A program made the translations under genes and the position numbers. Below are positions 63,672 to 64,000 of a DNA stretch of 64,000 nucleotides, piece after piece. The stretch comes from Pseudoclavibacter sp. AY1H1. Its GTDB lineage: Bacteria > Actinomycetota > Actinomycetes > Actinomycetales > Microbacteriaceae. Each line of letters begins with the position of its first letter. Position 1 is the stretch's first letter. The stretch is taken from contig NZ_PSXX01000004.1 of the NCBI RefSeq assembly GCF_002931055.1, positions 215,947 to 279,946 on the forward strand, given 5' to 3'. The notes below the pieces were generated by a model, which saw only the letters and a program-made list of their open reading frames with translations, made no database searches and was not told where the DNA came from.

Positions 63672-64000
63672 TCTTCCGCGCAGCAGACGCCTGAGCTTCG
63701 GCGCGGCTGACCCCAGAGCTTCGACACGGCAGACCCCGATCTTCGACGGCCCGACCGCCTGCGTCCACGGCCATACCGCTGCAGTCTCCCGAGTCCCGAC
63801 CCGCGTTCCCGAATCCCGTCTCGCGAACCCCGAATCCGGAATCCCGATCCCGATTCCGATCCCCAGCTAGCGAACCCCGAATCCGACCTCCCGACCCGCG
63901 CCTCCCGACCCGCGACCGACTCGACGCCTCACCCGCCCTCGCGCTCGCGCTGGCCCTCGCGCTGGCCCTCGCTGCCCCCTCCGGCGCCCAGGGCTGACTT
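63672..64000. other. Repetitive intergenic end of window
   Basis: No gene is supported. About four degenerate 23-bp units near GCAGACCCCGATCTTCGACGG run from the end of the previous gene to about 63748, followed by CGAATCCCGATCCCG-like and GCTGGCCCTCGC-type runs. Confidence 0.6.

Overview
The window is about 70% GC, with dense short-gap operons, many GTG and TTG starts, 4-bp stop/start overlaps (ATGA, GTGA, TTGA), IdeR/DmdR-type iron boxes and a 13E12-type DUF222-HNH protein. Together these point to a Gram-positive actinobacterium, most likely a member of the Microbacteriaceae. The family placement is inferred from style and gene content, not from an rRNA or marker tree. About 60 protein genes and one tRNA (Arg, anticodon ACG) can be supported.

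Layout. 0-1.6 kb: a type III polyketide synthase overlapping a methyltransferase that runs off the left edge. 1.8-3.1 kb: an M23-type lipoprotein. 3.1-13.2 kb: an L-arabinose locus made of a YtfQRT/YjfF-type sugar importer (minus strand), a divergent LacI-family regulator and araB-araD-araA. Near-identical operators built on TGTGATCGATCACA sit before the importer/regulator pair and before araB. 13.4-16.9 kb: a LysR regulator divergent from a PrpF-family isomerase and a MatC/SLC13-like carboxylate transporter. 16.9-17.5 kb: a DUF1349 protein.

17.7-28.8 kb is an iron-siderophore region: binding lipoprotein, FAD siderophore-interacting protein, two FecCD permeases and an ATPase under an iron box, then an AraC regulator, and a divergent heterodimeric ABC transporter under a second iron-box-like site. 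The two half-transporters have complementary degenerate and canonical ATP sites. 28.9-38.8 kb: purT, small membrane proteins, a HAD phosphatase, a MacAB-like fusion protein/ATPase/FtsX-permease operon, the DUF222-HNH protein and a RibD/DHFR-like reductase. 38.9-40.0 kb: a distinctly low-GC PD-(D/E)xK protein, probably acquired. 40.1-44.6 kb: an MMPL exporter divergent from a TetR regulator, and an alpha/beta hydrolase.

44.7-51.0 kb is the most intriguing unit: a tightly coupled operon with a Cys-type tyrosine/dual-specificity phosphatase, a metallophosphoesterase, an FbpABC-type importer and a histidine phosphatase. I infer import and dephosphorylation of a phosphorylated compound. 51.0-52.1 kb is non-coding and rich in repeats, including two 102-bp palindromic elements, a 16-bp tandem array and a 14-bp array that runs into the end of an RpiR-family regulator gene. 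53.0-64.0 kb is mostly single housekeeping or accessory genes: quinone oxidoreductase, DJ-1/PfpI plus DUF1272, butanediol-dehydrogenase-like ADH plus SDR with divergent TetR, an SQR-like flavoprotein lacking the redox cysteines, YbjQ, a tRNA with a clear terminator, an MFS transporter and an SRPBCC protein. The last 0.3 kb is repetitive and non-coding.

A recurring architectural feature is a -10-like hexamer ending 6-7 nt before the start codon with no Shine-Dalgarno, suggesting that many of the singleton and divergent genes are expressed from leaderless mRNAs.
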